Source: Bacillota bacterium
GTDB taxonomy: Bacteria; Bacillota; Clostridia; UBA1381
Direction: 5' to 3'
DNA: 5,729 nucleotides
NCBI GenBank assembly: GCA_021203665.1
Contig: JAJQAT010000104.1
Span: 1 to 5,729 of the forward strand
A program made the position numbers and the translations under genes. This document shows positions 4,822 to 5,729 of this stretch, in pieces. The notes under the pieces were generated by a model. That model saw nothing but the letters and a program-made list of their open reading frames with translations, did not search any database and was not told the DNA's origin. The stretch's first letter is position 1. Every line of letters begins with the position of its first letter.

Positions 4822-5598
4822 TCAGACAGCCTGCTTTTTGGCGGATATTTGCAGCTTTTTCTTTGCCGCGCTTTCCTCAGCCTGCTTCTGCTTTGTAATC
4901 ATTCTTGTGTATTCCGTGCCGTATTTGGAGAAGCTTGTATCCTTTATTTCAAGCTCCGACAGCATTTCGCACAGCCACAGCGGCTTCGCGAAGCTTGTTT
5001 TGATCTCCATAAGCCACACATCGTCGCTTAAAAGACGCGTGCCGTAGTCGCCCGCCTCAAGAGAAAGGTCGTTTCTTCTCGTGCGGATATTTGTATCAAA
5101 GGAAATTCTCAAATCGTCGTTTCCCTTTTCAAAGTACGCGAGACGGTCATACGCGATATATACCTTCGGTACCAGGTCATAGGAATGCAGGAAATAATCA
5201 AGCTCGTGCACTACCTGACCGTTCATATATTTCTTTATCTCCGGCATTTTGCCGGTTTCGATGAAGTCATACGCCTCTTGAAGCTTCAGCGTCGTGCGGC
5301 GCTTGTTTACAAGTCCGCAATACTTTTTCTTTATTTCAAGGAATACCTTTGAATCCTTGTCGGGAACACCGTAGGCGCGAAGTCTGAGCTTTTCCTTGTA
5401 CTTCGGCTTTGACAGCGATTCGCGTATCAAAGAATTATCCTCCGTGTCGTAATAAATATTGGCGATGGTGTAAAGCGAATGGTTTTGACAATGTGAGTCA
5501 AGCTCCATATGTTGGTCCATAACCTCAAGAACCTTATGGAATGTTTCTGTGTCGAGCTTATACTTATGCTCAAATCTGTTAAAAATTTCGATAGCCAT
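4822..5598 (-). CDS. VTC-domain (polyphosphate polymerase-type) protein
   Basis: This 258-residue soluble protein matches the VTC domain of the triphosphate tunnel metalloenzyme superfamily, the catalytic core that in yeast Vtc4 builds polyphosphate from ATP. Numbering from the chosen start, the recognisable blocks are: RFEHKYKL (8-15, Glu10 and Lys12), KLRLRAYG (70-77, Arg72 and Arg74), FLEIKKK (86-92, Glu88 and Lys90), YDR (150-152, Arg152), DTNIRTRR (168-175), WLMEIK (195-200, metal-ligand candidate Glu198 and Lys200) and FSKYGTEY (223-230, Ser224 and Lys225). The tunnel looks intact. There is no SPX domain and no membrane segment, unlike yeast Vtc4. The last 20 or so residues are lysine- and alanine-rich. 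The start at 5598 is chosen over an ATG at 5607 because AGGAG directly abuts the latter. It is the first gene of the operon with DUF4956. Activity as a polymerase rather than a phosphatase is not provable here. Confidence 0.87.
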   Translation of the reverse strand: MAIEIFNRFEHKYKLDTETFHKVLEVMDQHMELDSHCQNHSLYTIANIYYDTEDNSLIRESLSKPKYKEKLRLRAYGVPDKDSKVFLEIKKKYCGLVNKRRTTLKLQEAYDFIETGKMPEIKKYMNGQVVHELDYFLHSYDLVPKVYIAYDRLAYFEKGNDDLRISFDTNIRTRRNDLSLEAGDYGTRLLSDDVWLMEIKTSFAKPLWLCEMLSELEIKDTSFSKYGTEYTRMITKQKQAEESAAKKKLQISAKKQAV

Positions 5599-5607
5599 AT
5601 CGTTCAT

Positions 5608-5612
5608 CTCCT
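5608..5612 (-). promoter_or_regulatory. Shine-Dalgarno site that decides the VTC start
   Basis: AGGAG on the minus strand touches the ATG at 5607-5605 with no spacer, but lies 9 nt before the ATG at 5598-5596. The second ATG is therefore the likely start, and the three extra residues MND of the longer frame are probably untranslated. AGGATAAAAG, the complement of the predicted small RNA's middle, sits directly upstream at 5622-5613. Confidence 0.75.
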
Positions 5613-5629
5613 CTTTTATCCTTTTGCTG

Positions 5630-5659
5630 ATTTTATTTTAAATGATAATTCTTAAACAA
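5630..5659 (-). promoter_or_regulatory. Possible promoter of the VTC-DUF4956 operon
   Basis: On the minus strand TTGTTT (5659-5654) and TAAAAT (5635-5630) are 18 bp apart, giving a start near 5623 and a short leader before the Shine-Dalgarno site. The surrounding 120 bp are very AT-rich, so look-alikes are expected. Confidence 0.35.
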
Positions 5660-5667
5660 ACCTTAAA
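5651..5667. repeat. Direct repeat with 11-bp period upstream of VTC
   Basis: CTTAAA occurs at 5651-5656 and again at 5662-5667 (TTTAAG on the minus strand), one helical turn apart, overlapping the candidate -35 box. Tandem sites with 11-bp period are typical of PhoB/PhoP-type response regulators, but the hexamer does not match the Bacillus PhoP consensus TT(A/C/T)A(C/T)A well. In AT-rich DNA this may be chance. Confidence 0.25.
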
Positions 5668-5729
5668 ATGAAAAATTTATTTTACATTTATTTTCGGAAT
5701 GATATTTTTGAGCGGTTTTAATATAATAT

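Noticed and set aside
324..5598. Functional link between aquaporin and polyphosphate genes
   Set aside because: Aquaporins and VTC proteins co-occur in eukaryotic acidocalcisomes, but here the genes are 3 kb apart, in opposite directions and with separate signals.
5699..5729. Rightward promoter at the right edge (TATAAT at 5722-5727)
   Set aside because: There is no acceptable -35 box at 16-18 bp and no gene visible before the window ends.

Overview
The window looks like a chromosomal segment of a low-to-mid GC Firmicute, most likely a member of the Clostridia. The evidence is the strong GGAGG-type ribosome binding sites, sigma-A style promoters in AT-rich gaps, a Bacillus-type glucose PTS permease fused as IIC-IIB-IIA, and a VTC-domain gene next to a DUF4956 gene, a pairing I associate with Clostridia. 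I see no rRNA, tRNA, IS element, phage gene or CRISPR array.

Layout. At the left edge are the first 18 codons of a leftward gene. Its promoter is covered by a perfect 9-bp dyad, which suggests a repressor-controlled and perhaps autoregulated gene. A rightward aquaporin gene (324-1019) follows, with its own promoter and a strong intrinsic terminator. Everything to the right of it reads leftward: a glucose-type PTS permease (1101-3269, TTG start), a small YdcZ/DUF606-type DMT protein (3359-3790), a 310-bp non-coding stretch, a DUF4956 membrane protein (4101-4802) and a VTC-domain protein (4822-5598). Transcription order on the minus strand is therefore VTC, DUF4956, non-coding stretch, DMT, ptsG.

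The most interesting part is the right third. The VTC protein is a soluble, single-domain relative of the yeast Vtc4 polyphosphate polymerase core, and it keeps the basic tunnel residues and the metal-binding glutamate. Nineteen bases later comes a polytopic membrane protein with an MgtC-like sequence feel and a predicted ferredoxin/ACT-like cytosolic tail. In yeast the polymerase and membrane parts are in one complex that makes polyphosphate and moves it across a membrane. Here the same division of labour may be split between two genes, but this is an inference.

The non-coding stretch downstream of that pair is not empty. It has a near-consensus promoter (TTGCAA, 17 bp, TATAAT) and, about 50 bases later, an intrinsic terminator. 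Together they define a predicted RNA of about 84 nt with a 5' hairpin, an unpaired middle and a terminator. The unpaired middle is complementary over 10 contiguous bases to the VTC mRNA directly next to its Shine-Dalgarno sequence. The RNA could be a small regulator of the polyphosphate operon, or an attenuated leader for the DMT-ptsG genes downstream.
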